DNA from: CAXNKH01 sp049296795
GTDB lineage: Bacteria > Pseudomonadota > Gammaproteobacteria > Burkholderiales > Burkholderiaceae_C
Reading direction: 5' to 3'
Length of the DNA: 64,000 nt
Assembly: GCA_049296795.1 (NCBI GenBank)
Contig: JBAQTC010000054.1
Span: forward strand, 124,001 to 188,000
In this document: positions 1-7,392 of the stretch, piece after piece
Layout of the letters: each line of letters begins with the position of its first letter
Position numbering within the stretch: position 1 is the stretch's first letter
Made by a program: the position numbers and the translations under genes
Notes under the pieces: generated by a model
What the model was told of the DNA's origin: nothing
Databases searched by the model: none
Seen by the model: the letters and a program-made list of their open reading frames with translations, nothing else

Positions 1-31
1 GAACCGAAGAAAGGGGACGGATTCGAAAAAA

Positions 32-655
32 TTAACGTGAGTACAACTCGACGATCAATGATTCATTGACATCGGCTGCGAACTCATCACGGTCAGGAAC
101 TTTCTTGAACGTGCCTTCAGCTTTATCCAAGCTGACTTCAACCCAAGCAGCAATACCGACTTGGTGAGCCAATTGCAAAGCCTCGACGATACGGTTCTGC
201 TTTTTAGATTTTTCACGCACAGCAATCACATCACCGGTTTTCACCATGTACGACGGAATATTCACTGCGCTACCATTGACCGTGATGGCCTTGTGTGACA
301 CCAGTTGACGTGCTTCTGCGCGGGTTGAGCCAAAGCCCATGCGATAGACCACATTGTCCAAGCGTGATTCGAGCAAAGTCAGCAAATTGGCACCAGTGTT
401 GCCTTTGCGACGATCTGCTTCTTCGAAATAGCGACGGAATTGGCGCTCAAGCACGCCATACATACGCTTGACCTTTTGCTTTTCGCGCAGCTGCAGACCA
501 AAGTCGGATGTGCGCTGGCCCGAAGTGCGACCATGCTGACCCGGCTTCGAGTCGAATTTGGCCTTGTCACTGATAGAGCGACGAGCGCTCTTGAGGAAAA
601 GGTCGGTGCCTTCACGGCGAGATAGTTTGGCCTTGGGGCCGAGGTAACGTGCCAC
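32..655 (-). CDS. rpsD: 30S ribosomal protein S4
   Basis: Primary 16S rRNA binding protein that nucleates the 30S body; in enterobacteria it also represses its own operon. The 207-residue length is normal. It starts MARYLGPKAKLSRREG, and the S4 RNA-binding domain around residues 95-160 contains the typical LESRLDNVVYRMGF stretch. No N-terminal zinc cysteines are present, so this is the zinc-free form. It is the last complete gene of the ribosomal operon in the window. About 30 bases remain downstream before the edge, where rpoA is expected from the usual gene order. Confidence 0.98.
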   Translation of the reverse strand: MARYLGPKAKLSRREGTDLFLKSARRSISDKAKFDSKPGQHGRTSGQRTSDFGLQLREKQKVKRMYGVLERQFRRYFEEADRRKGNTGANLLTLLESRLDNVVYRMGFGSTRAEARQLVSHKAITVNGSAVNIPSYMVKTGDVIAVREKSKKQNRIVEALQLAHQVGIAAWVEVSLDKAEGTFKKVPDRDEFAADVNESLIVELYSR

Positions 656-740
656 TTGAACTTCCTTTATGTCATCTGCCGCAACAAAATGCGGGAGCCA
701 CTGGCATACAGCCGGTGGCGGTGGGCTTGGTTAAAAAAAC

Positions 741-1145
741 TTAGATGCGACGGCGCTTTTGCGGACGGCAACCGTTGTGCGGAACCGGAGTCACATCAGC
801 AATCATGTTGATGCGAATACCCAGTGCAGCCAAGGCGCGAACCGACGACTCACGTCCCGGTCCAGGACCCTTGATTTCTACGTCAAGGTTCTTGATACCT
901 TGTTCAATGGCAGCACGACCAGCAACTTCAGATGCGACCTGCGCAGCGAAAGGAGTGGACTTGCGTGAGCCCTTGAAACCCTGACCACCTGACGAGGCCC
1001 ATGACAGGGCATTGCCTTGACGGTCGGTGATCGTGATGATCGTGTTATTGAACGATGCATGCACGTGTGCAACGCCATCTGCAACGTTTTTACGAACTTT
1101 TTTGCGAACGCGTTGAGCGGCGCTATTGGAGGGAGCTTTTGCCAT
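741..1145 (-). CDS. rpsK: 30S ribosomal protein S11
   Basis: Component of the 30S platform near the mRNA exit (E-site) region. The 134 residues match the family length. The sequence carries the family signatures HVHASFNNTIITITDRQGN (about residues 27-45) and a basic C-terminus ending GCRPQKRRRI. It lies 19 bases downstream of rpsM and 85 bases upstream of rpsD, all on one transcript. Confidence 0.98.
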   Translation of the reverse strand: MAKAPSNSAAQRVRKKVRKNVADGVAHVHASFNNTIITITDRQGNALSWASSGGQGFKGSRKSTPFAAQVASEVAGRAAIEQGIKNLDVEIKGPGPGRESSVRALAALGIRINMIADVTPVPHNGCRPQKRRRI

Positions 1146-1164
1146 GGTGGTTCTTCAATCCCTA

Positions 1165-1530
1165 TTATTTCTTCAATGACTGAGCAGCTTTACGCGGACC
1201 TTTACGGGTACGTGCATTGGTGCGGGTACGCTGGCCACGCATGGGCAAGCCACGACGGTGACGGAATCCACGGTAACAACCAATGTCCATCAAACGCTTG
1301 ATGTTCATGGTCGTTTCACGACGCAGGTCACCCTCGATCGTGATACCAGCAATCTGGTCGCGAATTTTTTCCAGATCACCATCGGTCAAATCCTTGACCT
1401 TTTTGGAATAAGCAATGCCACAAGCTTCGCAAATTTGACGGGCGCGGGTGCGTCCGATACCAAAAATAGCTGTCAAGCCAATTTCGGAATGCTGTTGCGG
1501 CGGAATATTGATGCCAGCGATACGTGCCAT
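1165..1530 (-). CDS. rpsM: 30S ribosomal protein S13
   Basis: Head protein of the 30S subunit that contacts the P-site tRNA and bridges to the 50S. It has 121 residues, starts MARIAGINIPPQQH, has the helix-two-turn-helix region in the middle, and ends in a basic tail with RGQRTRTNARTRKGPRKA. It follows rpmJ by 24 bases and precedes rpsK, the normal alpha-operon order. Confidence 0.98.
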   Translation of the reverse strand: MARIAGINIPPQQHSEIGLTAIFGIGRTRARQICEACGIAYSKKVKDLTDGDLEKIRDQIAGITIEGDLRRETTMNIKRLMDIGCYRGFRHRRGLPMRGQRTRTNARTRKGPRKAAQSLKK

Positions 1531-1554
1531 TTTCGTCCTCTAAAACTCTTGCAA

Positions 1555-1668
1555 TTAGCCTTGGCGTTGTTTATGACGCGGATCTGTACAGATCACACGA
1601 ACAACACCCTTACGGCGGATAATTTTGCAGTTACGGCAAATTTTCTTGACCGAAGCCGAAACTTTCAT
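1555..1668 (-). CDS. rpmJ: 50S ribosomal protein L36 (zinc-binding form)
   Basis: A 37-residue protein read directly from the minus strand: it starts MKVSASVKKICRNCK and ends PRHKQRQG followed by TAA at 1557-1555. Cys11, Cys14, Cys27 and His32 form a complete zinc ribbon, so this is the zinc-containing paralogue type. An AGGAGA ribosome-binding site lies just upstream of the ATG. It sits between secY and rpsM. In many other betaproteobacteria infA lies immediately before it; here that gene is missing. Confidence 0.96.
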   Translation of the reverse strand: MKVSASVKKICRNCKIIRRKGVVRVICTDPRHKQRQG

Positions 1669-1752
1669 ACCATTCTCCTAAAACTCAACGCCTCGTTCCG
1701 ACTTGATATCGCGCGGAACACTTGCGACTACTTTGCTCTAAAACTATACCTA

Positions 1753-1771
1753 CTCTGCTCACATTGCAGAG
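1753..1771 (-). other. Small hairpin between secY and rpmJ
   Basis: Six-base inverted repeat (ctctgc / gcagag) around a seven-base loop, 8 bases past the secY stop codon on the minus strand. No T-run follows, so it does not look like a rho-independent terminator. It could be a pause site, an mRNA-stability hairpin or part of a ribosomal-protein feedback site; the sequence alone cannot decide. Confidence 0.3.
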
Positions 1772-1778
1772 CGTCAAC

Positions 1779-3098
1779 TCAACTACTCGATGATGACTTG
1801 AAATTAGCCTTCTTTAACAAAGACTCATATTGTTGCGACATCATGTAATTTTGAACCTGTGCCATGAAATCCATTGTCACGACCACAATAATCAAAAGCG
1901 AGGTGCCACCGAAATAAAAGGGCACGTTGTATTTCAAAATCAAAAACTCAGGCAACAAACACACAAAGGTGATGTAAATAGCCCCTGCCAGCGTCAAACG
2001 CAACAAAATTCTGTCGATGTATTTAGCCGTCTGGTCACCCGGACGAATACCCGGGATGAATGCACCACTTTTCTTCAGATTGTCTGAAGTTTCGCGGCTG
2101 TTAAATACCAGTGCCGTATAAAAGAAGCAGAAGAAAACAATCGCTGTTGCATACAACATCACGTAGATCGGTTGTCCTGGCGACAAGCTTCCCGCAATAT
2201 CCTTCAGCCAGTTCATGGACTCACCCGAACTAAACCAGCTCACCACGGTAGCAGGCAGCAAAATGATCGATGAAGCAAAGATAGGAGGGATCACGCCCGC
2301 CATATTGAGCTTCAAGGGCAAGTGCGACGATTGACCGCCATACACCTTGTTACCAACTTGACGCCTTGCATAGTTTACCAAAATCTTACGCTGACCACGC
2401 TCGACAAACACAACGAAATAGGTCACCAAAACAACCAGTATCACGATCAACAAGGCCACGATGATGCTCATAGCGCCGGTTCGCACCAACTCAAGCAAAC
2501 CACCGACAGCACTGGGCAGACCCGCTGCAATACCGCCAAAAATCAAAATCGAGATGCCGTTACCCAAGCCACGCTCAGTAATCTGCTCACCCAACCACAT
2601 CAAAAACATGGTGCCTGCCGTCAAAGTGACGACTGCAGTCATGCGAAAACCAATACCCGGGGCAATCACCAAGCCAGCCGAACTCTCGAGAGCCATTGCG
2701 ATACCCAGTGACTGGAACAACGCCAAGCCCAAAGTACCGTAACGGGTGTACTGGGTGATCTTGCGACGACCGCCTTCGCCCTCTTTCTTCAACTGCTCAA
2801 AAGCAGGAAGTACATAAGTCAACAACTGCATGATGATCGAAGCCGAAATATACGGCATGATCCCCAGCGCGAAGACAGTGAAGCGAGACAGCGCACCACC
2901 CGAGAACATATTAAAAAGACTCAGGATTCCGCCCTGCTGTCCTTTAAACAGTTGCTGCAACTGAGCCGGATCAATACCGGGAACAGGGATATGCGCACCG
3001 ACGCGGTAAACCACCAGCGCGAGCAACAAGAAAAGCAGACGACGACGAAGATCGCCAAACTTTCCTGTTTTTGCTATTTGTGCTGAACCAGTTGCCAC
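1779..3098 (-). CDS. secY: Preprotein translocase subunit SecY
   Basis: Pore-forming subunit of the SecYEG channel in the inner membrane. The 439-residue protein has the expected ten hydrophobic segments. It shows family signatures such as the GAHIPVPGID first-periplasmic-loop motif (about residues 34-43), the plug-region GGALSRFTVFALGIMPYISA stretch, and the cytoplasmic VFVERGQRKILVNYARRQVG loop that contacts the ribosome/SecA. It lies 25 bases downstream of rplO and ends in a short serine-rich tail. Confidence 0.97.
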   Translation of the reverse strand: MATGSAQIAKTGKFGDLRRRLLFLLLALVVYRVGAHIPVPGIDPAQLQQLFKGQQGGILSLFNMFSGGALSRFTVFALGIMPYISASIIMQLLTYVLPAFEQLKKEGEGGRRKITQYTRYGTLGLALFQSLGIAMALESSAGLVIAPGIGFRMTAVVTLTAGTMFLMWLGEQITERGLGNGISILIFGGIAAGLPSAVGGLLELVRTGAMSIIVALLIVILVVLVTYFVVFVERGQRKILVNYARRQVGNKVYGGQSSHLPLKLNMAGVIPPIFASSIILLPATVVSWFSSGESMNWLKDIAGSLSPGQPIYVMLYATAIVFFCFFYTALVFNSRETSDNLKKSGAFIPGIRPGDQTAKYIDRILLRLTLAGAIYITFVCLLPEFLILKYNVPFYFGGTSLLIIVVVTMDFMAQVQNYMMSQQYESLLKKANFKSSSSS

Positions 3099-3123
3099 TT
3101 CAGATTTCTTTCAAACCAATTGC

Positions 3124-3555
3124 TTAAGCTACGCTGCCGCCAGCCGCTTCAATCGCGGCTTTTGCACCAGCTGTCGCGCCAATCCCGTTGAGTTTGACAG
3201 CCTTGCTGATTGAACCCGACTTGATGACTTTCACGACTTTGGCGATTTGAGGGATCAAACCGGCTTGCTTGAGCGTCAAAAGATCAACCTCTGCTGCACC
3301 CAGCAACTCAAGCGATGTCAAGCTCACTTCAGCGTTGAACTTCAACAATTGCGACTTGAAACCACGCTTGGGCAAACGGCGCTGCAAAGGCATTTGACCG
3401 CCTTCGAAACCGACTTTGTGATAGCCACCCGCACGGGATTTTTGACCTTTGTGGCCGCGACCTGAAGTCTTGCCCAGGCCAGAACCGATACCACGACCAA
3501 CGCGACGCTTGTAGTGCTTAGCACCGTCGGCAGGCTTGATGCCATTGAGTTCCAT
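3124..3555 (-). CDS. rplO: 50S ribosomal protein L15
   Basis: Late-assembly 50S protein of 143 residues, starting MELNGIKPADGAKHYKRRVG and containing the basic glycine-rich GRGHKGQKSRAG segment. Three possible starts follow one another (TTG-ATG-ATG). The second ATG, at 3555, is chosen because it lies six bases from the AAGAGG ribosome-binding site and matches the usual family N-terminus. It is followed by secY. Confidence 0.95.
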   Translation of the reverse strand: MELNGIKPADGAKHYKRRVGRGIGSGLGKTSGRGHKGQKSRAGGYHKVGFEGGQMPLQRRLPKRGFKSQLLKFNAEVSLTSLELLGAAEVDLLTLKQAGLIPQIAKVVKVIKSGSISKAVKLNGIGATAGAKAAIEAAGGSVA

Positions 3556-3565
3556 CATCAACCTC

Positions 3566-3748
3566 TTAAAGCACTTTGACCAGAAAACTGATCTTGTTAA
3601 TCATGCCGCGAACTTCGGGCGTGTCTGTTAATTCGCTGGTGCTGCGAATTTTACGAAGACCCAGACCGCGCACTGTGGCGCGATGCGATTCTTTGCACCC
3701 AATCGGGCTGCGAACCAACTGGATTGTAATTTTTTGTTGTGTTGTCAT
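3566..3748 (-). CDS. rpmD: 50S ribosomal protein L30
   Basis: A 60-residue protein (MTTQQKITIQLVRSPIGCKE...), the correct size for bacterial L30, with the conserved ATVRGLGLRK segment around residues 24-33. The ATG at 3748 follows a GGGAGATT ribosome-binding region. An in-frame ORF extends further upstream into rpsE sequence, but that extension is not L30-like and is not used. It lies 13 bases after rpsE and 10 before rplO. Confidence 0.96.
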   Translation of the reverse strand: MTTQQKITIQLVRSPIGCKESHRATVRGLGLRKIRSTSELTDTPEVRGMINKISFLVKVL

Positions 3749-3761
3749 GAGAATCTCCCTG

Positions 3762-4292
3762 TCAAACGAAGAGTTCTTCAACAGTCTTACCACGCTTAGC
3801 GGCCACTTGACCGGGTGTGGTAGCTTGCGAAAGCGCATCCAGCGTGGCACGAACCATGTTGTAAGGATTGGTTGAACCATGACTCTTGGCCACGATGTCA
3901 GTAATACCAATGACTTCAAACACAGCGCGCATCGGACCGCCAGCAATGATGCCCGTACCCTTTGGGGCGGGAGCCATCATGACAGCAGCTGCTCCGTGCT
4001 GACCCATCACCTTGTGGTGAATGGAGCCATTCTTCAGAGAAACTTTGGTCATGTTACGGCGGGCTTCTTCCATTGCCTTTTGCACAGCAACTGGCACTTC
4101 TTTTGATTTGCCTTTGCCCATGCCAACCCGACCTTCTCCATCACCGACCACCGTCAGCGCAGCGAAACCCAGAATACGTCCGCCTTTAACCACTTTAGTG
4201 ACGCGATTAACCGCGATCATCTTTTCACGCAGACCGTCCTCAGGACCCTCGGCCTGACCCTTACCCTGCATTTTTCCTTGAACTTTAGCCAT
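3762..4292 (-). CDS. rpsE: 30S ribosomal protein S5
   Basis: Translational-fidelity protein of the 30S subunit, 176 residues. The double-stranded-RNA-binding-like N-terminal domain begins near EKMIAVNRVTKVVKGGRILG (about residues 24-43). The C-terminal domain includes KGTGIIAGGPMRAVFEVIG. A short charged N-terminal extension (MAKVQGKMQGKGQAEG) precedes the core. It sits between rplR and rpmD in standard spc order. Confidence 0.97.
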   Translation of the reverse strand: MAKVQGKMQGKGQAEGPEDGLREKMIAVNRVTKVVKGGRILGFAALTVVGDGEGRVGMGKGKSKEVPVAVQKAMEEARRNMTKVSLKNGSIHHKVMGQHGAAAVMMAPAPKGTGIIAGGPMRAVFEVIGITDIVAKSHGSTNPYNMVRATLDALSQATTPGQVAAKRGKTVEELFV

Positions 4293-4309
4293 GTTTTCTT
4301 CCGATCTGG

Positions 4310-4675
4310 TTAGAACTGCAAGCCAGCTTCACGCGCGGCATCTGCCAAGGCCTTAACTCGGCCATGATAGGCAAAACCCGAACGGTCAAATGCCACTTTT
4401 TCAACACCAGCAGCTTTGGCTTTGTCGGCAATTCGCTTGCCAATCTCTTGGGCAGCGGCGGCATTACCACCTTTGCCCGAAGCGCCCAATGACTTGCGCA
4501 CTTCGGCTTCCGCAGTTGATGCACTCGCCAATACTTTGCCGCCGTCGCCTGAAATCACACTGGCGTAAATGTGAAGGTTGGTACGCGTCACCGTCAAACG
4601 TGCGACACCTTGTGACGCAATGCGAATGCGGGTCTGACGGGCCCGGCGAAGACGCTGCTCTTTCTTGGTCAACAT
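4310..4675 (-). CDS. rplR: 50S ribosomal protein L18
   Basis: 5S rRNA-binding protein, 121 residues, starting MLTKKEQRLRRARQTRIRI. It has the conserved RLTVTRTNLHIYASVISG segment (about residues 27-44) and the C-terminal FDRSGFAYHGRVKALADAAREAGL motif region. It lies 11 bases after rplF and 17 before rpsE. Confidence 0.97.
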   Translation of the reverse strand: MLTKKEQRLRRARQTRIRIASQGVARLTVTRTNLHIYASVISGDGGKVLASASTAEAEVRKSLGASGKGGNAAAAQEIGKRIADKAKAAGVEKVAFDRSGFAYHGRVKALADAAREAGLQF

Positions 4676-4686
4676 ATTGCAGCTCC

Positions 4687-5220
4687 TTATTTCTTCTTGG
4701 TCTCTTTGATCGTGATCTTCTCATCCGAATAACGGATGCCCTTGCCCTTGTAAGGCTCGGGAGGACGAATCGCACGAATCTCGGCAGCCACCTGACCGAC
4801 ACGCTGACGGTCGGCACCCTTGATCACCACTTCGGTGGGGGTTGGTGTCAGTACAGTAATACCAGCGGGCATGTCTTTATTCACCGGATGGGAGTAACCC
4901 ACCGCCAAATTCAACTTCGCACCTTGGGCCTGGGCTTTGTAACCCACACCGATCAGCACGAGCTTTTTCTCAAAACCCTTACTAACCCCAAGCACCATAT
5001 TGTTCACCAGCTGACGCATGGTTCCGCTCATCGCATTGGCCTCGCGGGACTCATTAGCAGGCGCAAAATTCAGCGAGCCAGCCTGGTTACTGACCGTGAC
5101 CAGCGCGCTCTGGGCCAACGACAACGAGCCGCCAGTACCCTTCACGCTGATTTGATCTTCTTTGATTGACACATCCACACCAGCGGGGATGGCAACAGGC
5201 ATTTTTCCTACACGGGACAT
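4687..5220 (-). CDS. rplF: 50S ribosomal protein L6
   Basis: A 177-residue 50S protein located near the factor-binding site. It starts MSRVGKMPVAIPAGVDV, and its second domain contains the family signature PEPYKGKGIRYSDE (about residues 154-167). It ends in a basic KETKKK tail. It follows rpsH by 24 bases. Confidence 0.97.
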   Translation of the reverse strand: MSRVGKMPVAIPAGVDVSIKEDQISVKGTGGSLSLAQSALVTVSNQAGSLNFAPANESREANAMSGTMRQLVNNMVLGVSKGFEKKLVLIGVGYKAQAQGAKLNLAVGYSHPVNKDMPAGITVLTPTPTEVVIKGADRQRVGQVAAEIRAIRPPEPYKGKGIRYSDEKITIKETKKK

Positions 5221-5244
5221 TTCAGTTTCTCCTCAATGTCGCGG

Positions 5245-5640
5245 TTAAGCCACATAGCAAAGTACTTCGCCACCGACACCGGTAGCGCGCGCTTTGCGAT
5301 CTGTCATGACACCCTTGGGCGTCGTTACGATAGCAACACCCAATCCGTTCTGGACCTGGGGGATGGCATCGTGGCCTTTGTAGACGCGCAAGCCAGGGCG
5401 GCTGACGCGCTCAATACGCTCAATCACTGGGCGACCTGCGTAATATTTCAATGCGATTTCGAGTTCAGCTTTGCCTGCTTCAGACTTCACCTGAAAACTG
5501 TCGATATAGCCTTCGTCTTGCAACACTTGCGCAATGGCAATCTTCACTTTGGAAGATGGCACCGAGACCGTGGTTTTAGCCACCATCTGCGCATTGCGAA
5601 TGCGTGTCAACAAGTCGGCGATGGGATCACTCATGCTCAT
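5245..5640 (-). CDS. rpsH: 30S ribosomal protein S8
   Basis: 16S rRNA-binding protein of 131 residues, starting MSMSDPIADLLTRIRNAQ and ending with the typical GGEVLCYVA. S8 is the feedback regulator of the spc operon in E. coli. Whether the control site exists here cannot be seen directly. It lies between rpsN and rplF. Confidence 0.97.
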   Translation of the reverse strand: MSMSDPIADLLTRIRNAQMVAKTTVSVPSSKVKIAIAQVLQDEGYIDSFQVKSEAGKAELEIALKYYAGRPVIERIERVSRPGLRVYKGHDAIPQVQNGLGVAIVTTPKGVMTDRKARATGVGGEVLCYVA

Positions 5641-5657
5641 GTTTTATCTCCTACCGC

Positions 5658-5963
5658 TTACCAGCTGGCCTTGACGATGCCAGGAATATCCCCAGCGAAA
5701 GCCAATTCACGAATCTTGGCGCGGGCCAAGCCGAATTGACGGAACGTGCCGCGTGGGCGACCCGTGATGGAACAACGGTTGCGTTGACGCGTTGGATTGG
5801 CATTGCGCGGAATCATCTGCAAACCCAAACGAGCCGCAGCCCGCTCTTCTTCGCTGCGCTTGATATCACCGGCAATAGCCTTAAATTCGGCGTGTTTTTT
5901 CGCATACTTCGCGACTAATTTGTCGCGCTTAAGTTCGCGCTGGAGTAAAGCTTGTTTAGCCAC
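5658..5963 (-). CDS. rpsN: 30S ribosomal protein S14 (long, zinc-independent form)
   Basis: The 101-residue length and a single cysteine identify the long C-minus form that does not bind zinc. It starts MAKQALLQRELKRDKLVAKY, and the conserved C-terminal half contains RNRCSITGRPRGTFRQFGLA (about residues 61-80). It lies 8 bases after rplE. Confidence 0.97.
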   Translation of the reverse strand: MAKQALLQRELKRDKLVAKYAKKHAEFKAIAGDIKRSEEERAAARLGLQMIPRNANPTRQRNRCSITGRPRGTFRQFGLARAKIRELAFAGDIPGIVKASW

Positions 5964-5971
5964 AGGTCACC

Positions 5972-6511
5972 TCAGTTCTTGAACGGGAAACGGAAACCTG
6001 AGAGCAGTGCCTTGCACTCTTCATCGCTCTGGGCCGTCGTGGTGATACTGATATTGAGTCCGCGCAAGGCATCAATCTTGTCGTATTCAATCTCAGGGAA
6101 AATAATCTGCTCTTTTACGCCGATGTTGTAGTTGCCACGACCATCAAACGCACGACCAGAAATACCGCGGAAGTCACGCACCCGAGGCAACGCCACGGTA
6201 ACAAAGCGATCCAGGAATTCATACATCTGAACGCCACGCAGCGTCACCATGCAACCGATGGCCTGACCTTCGCGAATTTTGAAACCCGCAATCGCCTTCT
6301 TTGATTTAGTGACAACCGGCTTCTGACCCGCAATCTTGGTGAGATCACTCACCGCGTTATCCATCACCTTTTTATCGGCCACCGCCTCACTCACACCCAT
6401 ATTAAGCGTGATTTTCGTCAGACGTGGGACCTGCATTGGTGACTTGTAGCCAAACTTGGCGGTCAACTCAGGGACCAGTTTTTCGCGATAGTGTTGTTGC
6501 AAACGAGCCAT
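5972..6511 (-). CDS. rplE: 50S ribosomal protein L5
   Basis: 5S rRNA-binding protein, 179 residues, with the family signature LTKITLNMGVSEAVADKK (about residues 31-48) and the GRGNYNIGVKEQIIFPEI segment near residues 125-142. It lies 2 bases downstream of rplX, so translation of the two is probably coupled. Confidence 0.97.
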   Translation of the reverse strand: MARLQQHYREKLVPELTAKFGYKSPMQVPRLTKITLNMGVSEAVADKKVMDNAVSDLTKIAGQKPVVTKSKKAIAGFKIREGQAIGCMVTLRGVQMYEFLDRFVTVALPRVRDFRGISGRAFDGRGNYNIGVKEQIIFPEIEYDKIDALRGLNISITTTAQSDEECKALLSGFRFPFKN

Positions 6512-6513
6512 GC

Positions 6514-6834
6514 TTATGCCACCTTGATTTCTTCGCCGCTGGATTTGTAAACGCGAACACGCTTACCATCAGCCAACAGCTTGATTCCAACCCGATCTGC
6601 CTTGCCCGCTGCAGCATTGAAAATAGCCACGTTGGATTGGTGAATCGGCATTGATTTTTCAACAATGCCACCCGTGGTGCCCTTGAGAGGATTAGGTTTG
6701 GTGTGTTTTTTCACCAAATTGATTCCCTCAACCATCACGTGTGAATCATCTTTGCGCAATGTAATTTTGCCGCGCTTACCCTTGTCGCGTCCGGCAATCA
6801 CGATGACTTCGTCACCTTTACGAATCTTGTTCAT
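6514..6834 (-). CDS. rplX: 50S ribosomal protein L24
   Basis: Assembly-initiator protein of the 50S subunit, 106 residues. The KOW-type N-terminus reads KIRKGDEVIVIAGRDKGKRG (about residues 3-22), followed by INLVKKHTKPNP. It lies between rplN and rplE, 9 bases downstream of rplN. Confidence 0.97.
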   Translation of the reverse strand: MNKIRKGDEVIVIAGRDKGKRGKITLRKDDSHVMVEGINLVKKHTKPNPLKGTTGGIVEKSMPIHQSNVAIFNAAAGKADRVGIKLLADGKRVRVYKSSGEEIKVA

Positions 6835-6843
6835 GGCGGACCT

Positions 6844-7212
6844 TTAAAGAACTTCAGGCGCCAATGACACGATCTTCATAAACTTCTCGGTACGCAATTC
6901 ACGCGTCACCGGGCCGAAGATGCGAGTGCCAATAGGCTCCAGCTTACTATTGAGCAACACAGCTGCGTTGCTATCGAATTTAACCAACGAGCCGTCGCCA
7001 CGGCGAATGCCCTTGGCAGTACGAACAACAACTGCGCTATAAACCTCGCCTTTTTTGACGCGGGAACGCGGAGCTGCTTCTTTAATGCTCACCTTGATAA
7101 TGTCGCCGACACCGGCGTAACGACGCCTAGAGCCGCCGAGCACCTTAATGCAAAGGACGGATTTCGCGCCGGTATTGTCGGCAACTTCTAACCGAGATTC
7201 TGTTTGGATCAT
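6844..7212 (-). CDS. rplN: 50S ribosomal protein L14
   Basis: A 122-residue 50S protein at the subunit interface, with the signature ADNTGAKSVLCIKVLGGS (about residues 11-28) and the C-terminal REKFMKIVSLAPEVL-like end. It is the first gene of the operon here: no rpsQ or rpmC precedes it, and a glycerol metabolism gene lies upstream. A start site is predicted about 145 bases before its ATG. Confidence 0.97.
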   Translation of the reverse strand: MIQTESRLEVADNTGAKSVLCIKVLGGSRRRYAGVGDIIKVSIKEAAPRSRVKKGEVYSAVVVRTAKGIRRGDGSLVKFDSNAAVLLNSKLEPIGTRIFGPVTRELRTEKFMKIVSLAPEVL

Positions 7213-7363
7213 TTTTCAATATTCCCAACTTGCACCGGAATCTTTGTGCCACCGAAGTGACAAACAACGATTCGAGTCAGTCTTGGGCCCGTCGTCCGCG
7301 CTGTGAACCACTCACAACGCATCCTTTGGGCAGATACCTAAGCTCTTTCAAGCGAAGTCCTCG

Positions 7364-7392
7364 ACTATACCCCATATTTCGACCATCGTCAA
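7364..7392 (-). promoter_or_regulatory. Probable sigma-70 promoter of the rplN-rpsD operon
   Basis: On the minus strand, TTGACG at 7392-7387, a 17-base spacer and TATAGT at 7369-7364. Each box has one mismatch to the sigma-70 consensus, and the spacing is ideal. The -35 box overlaps the TGA stop codon of glpD (7391-7389). The predicted start near 7357 leaves a leader of about 145 bases before rplN in which I see no gene. Confidence 0.75.

Noticed and set aside
1738..1778. Second promoter-like pair TTGACG...TATAGT between secY and rpmJ
   Set aside because: The boxes are 23 bases apart, too far for sigma-70; no better -35 at 17 bases.
1258..1848. 196-codon plus-strand frame across rpsM, rpmJ and the end of secY
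   Set aside because: Covers three real genes in antisense, including rpmJ read in full on the other strand.
4390..5169. Long open frame (259 codons) on the plus strand across rplR and rplF
   Set aside because: Entirely antisense to two clear ribosomal protein genes; the product looks like no family and has shadow-frame composition.
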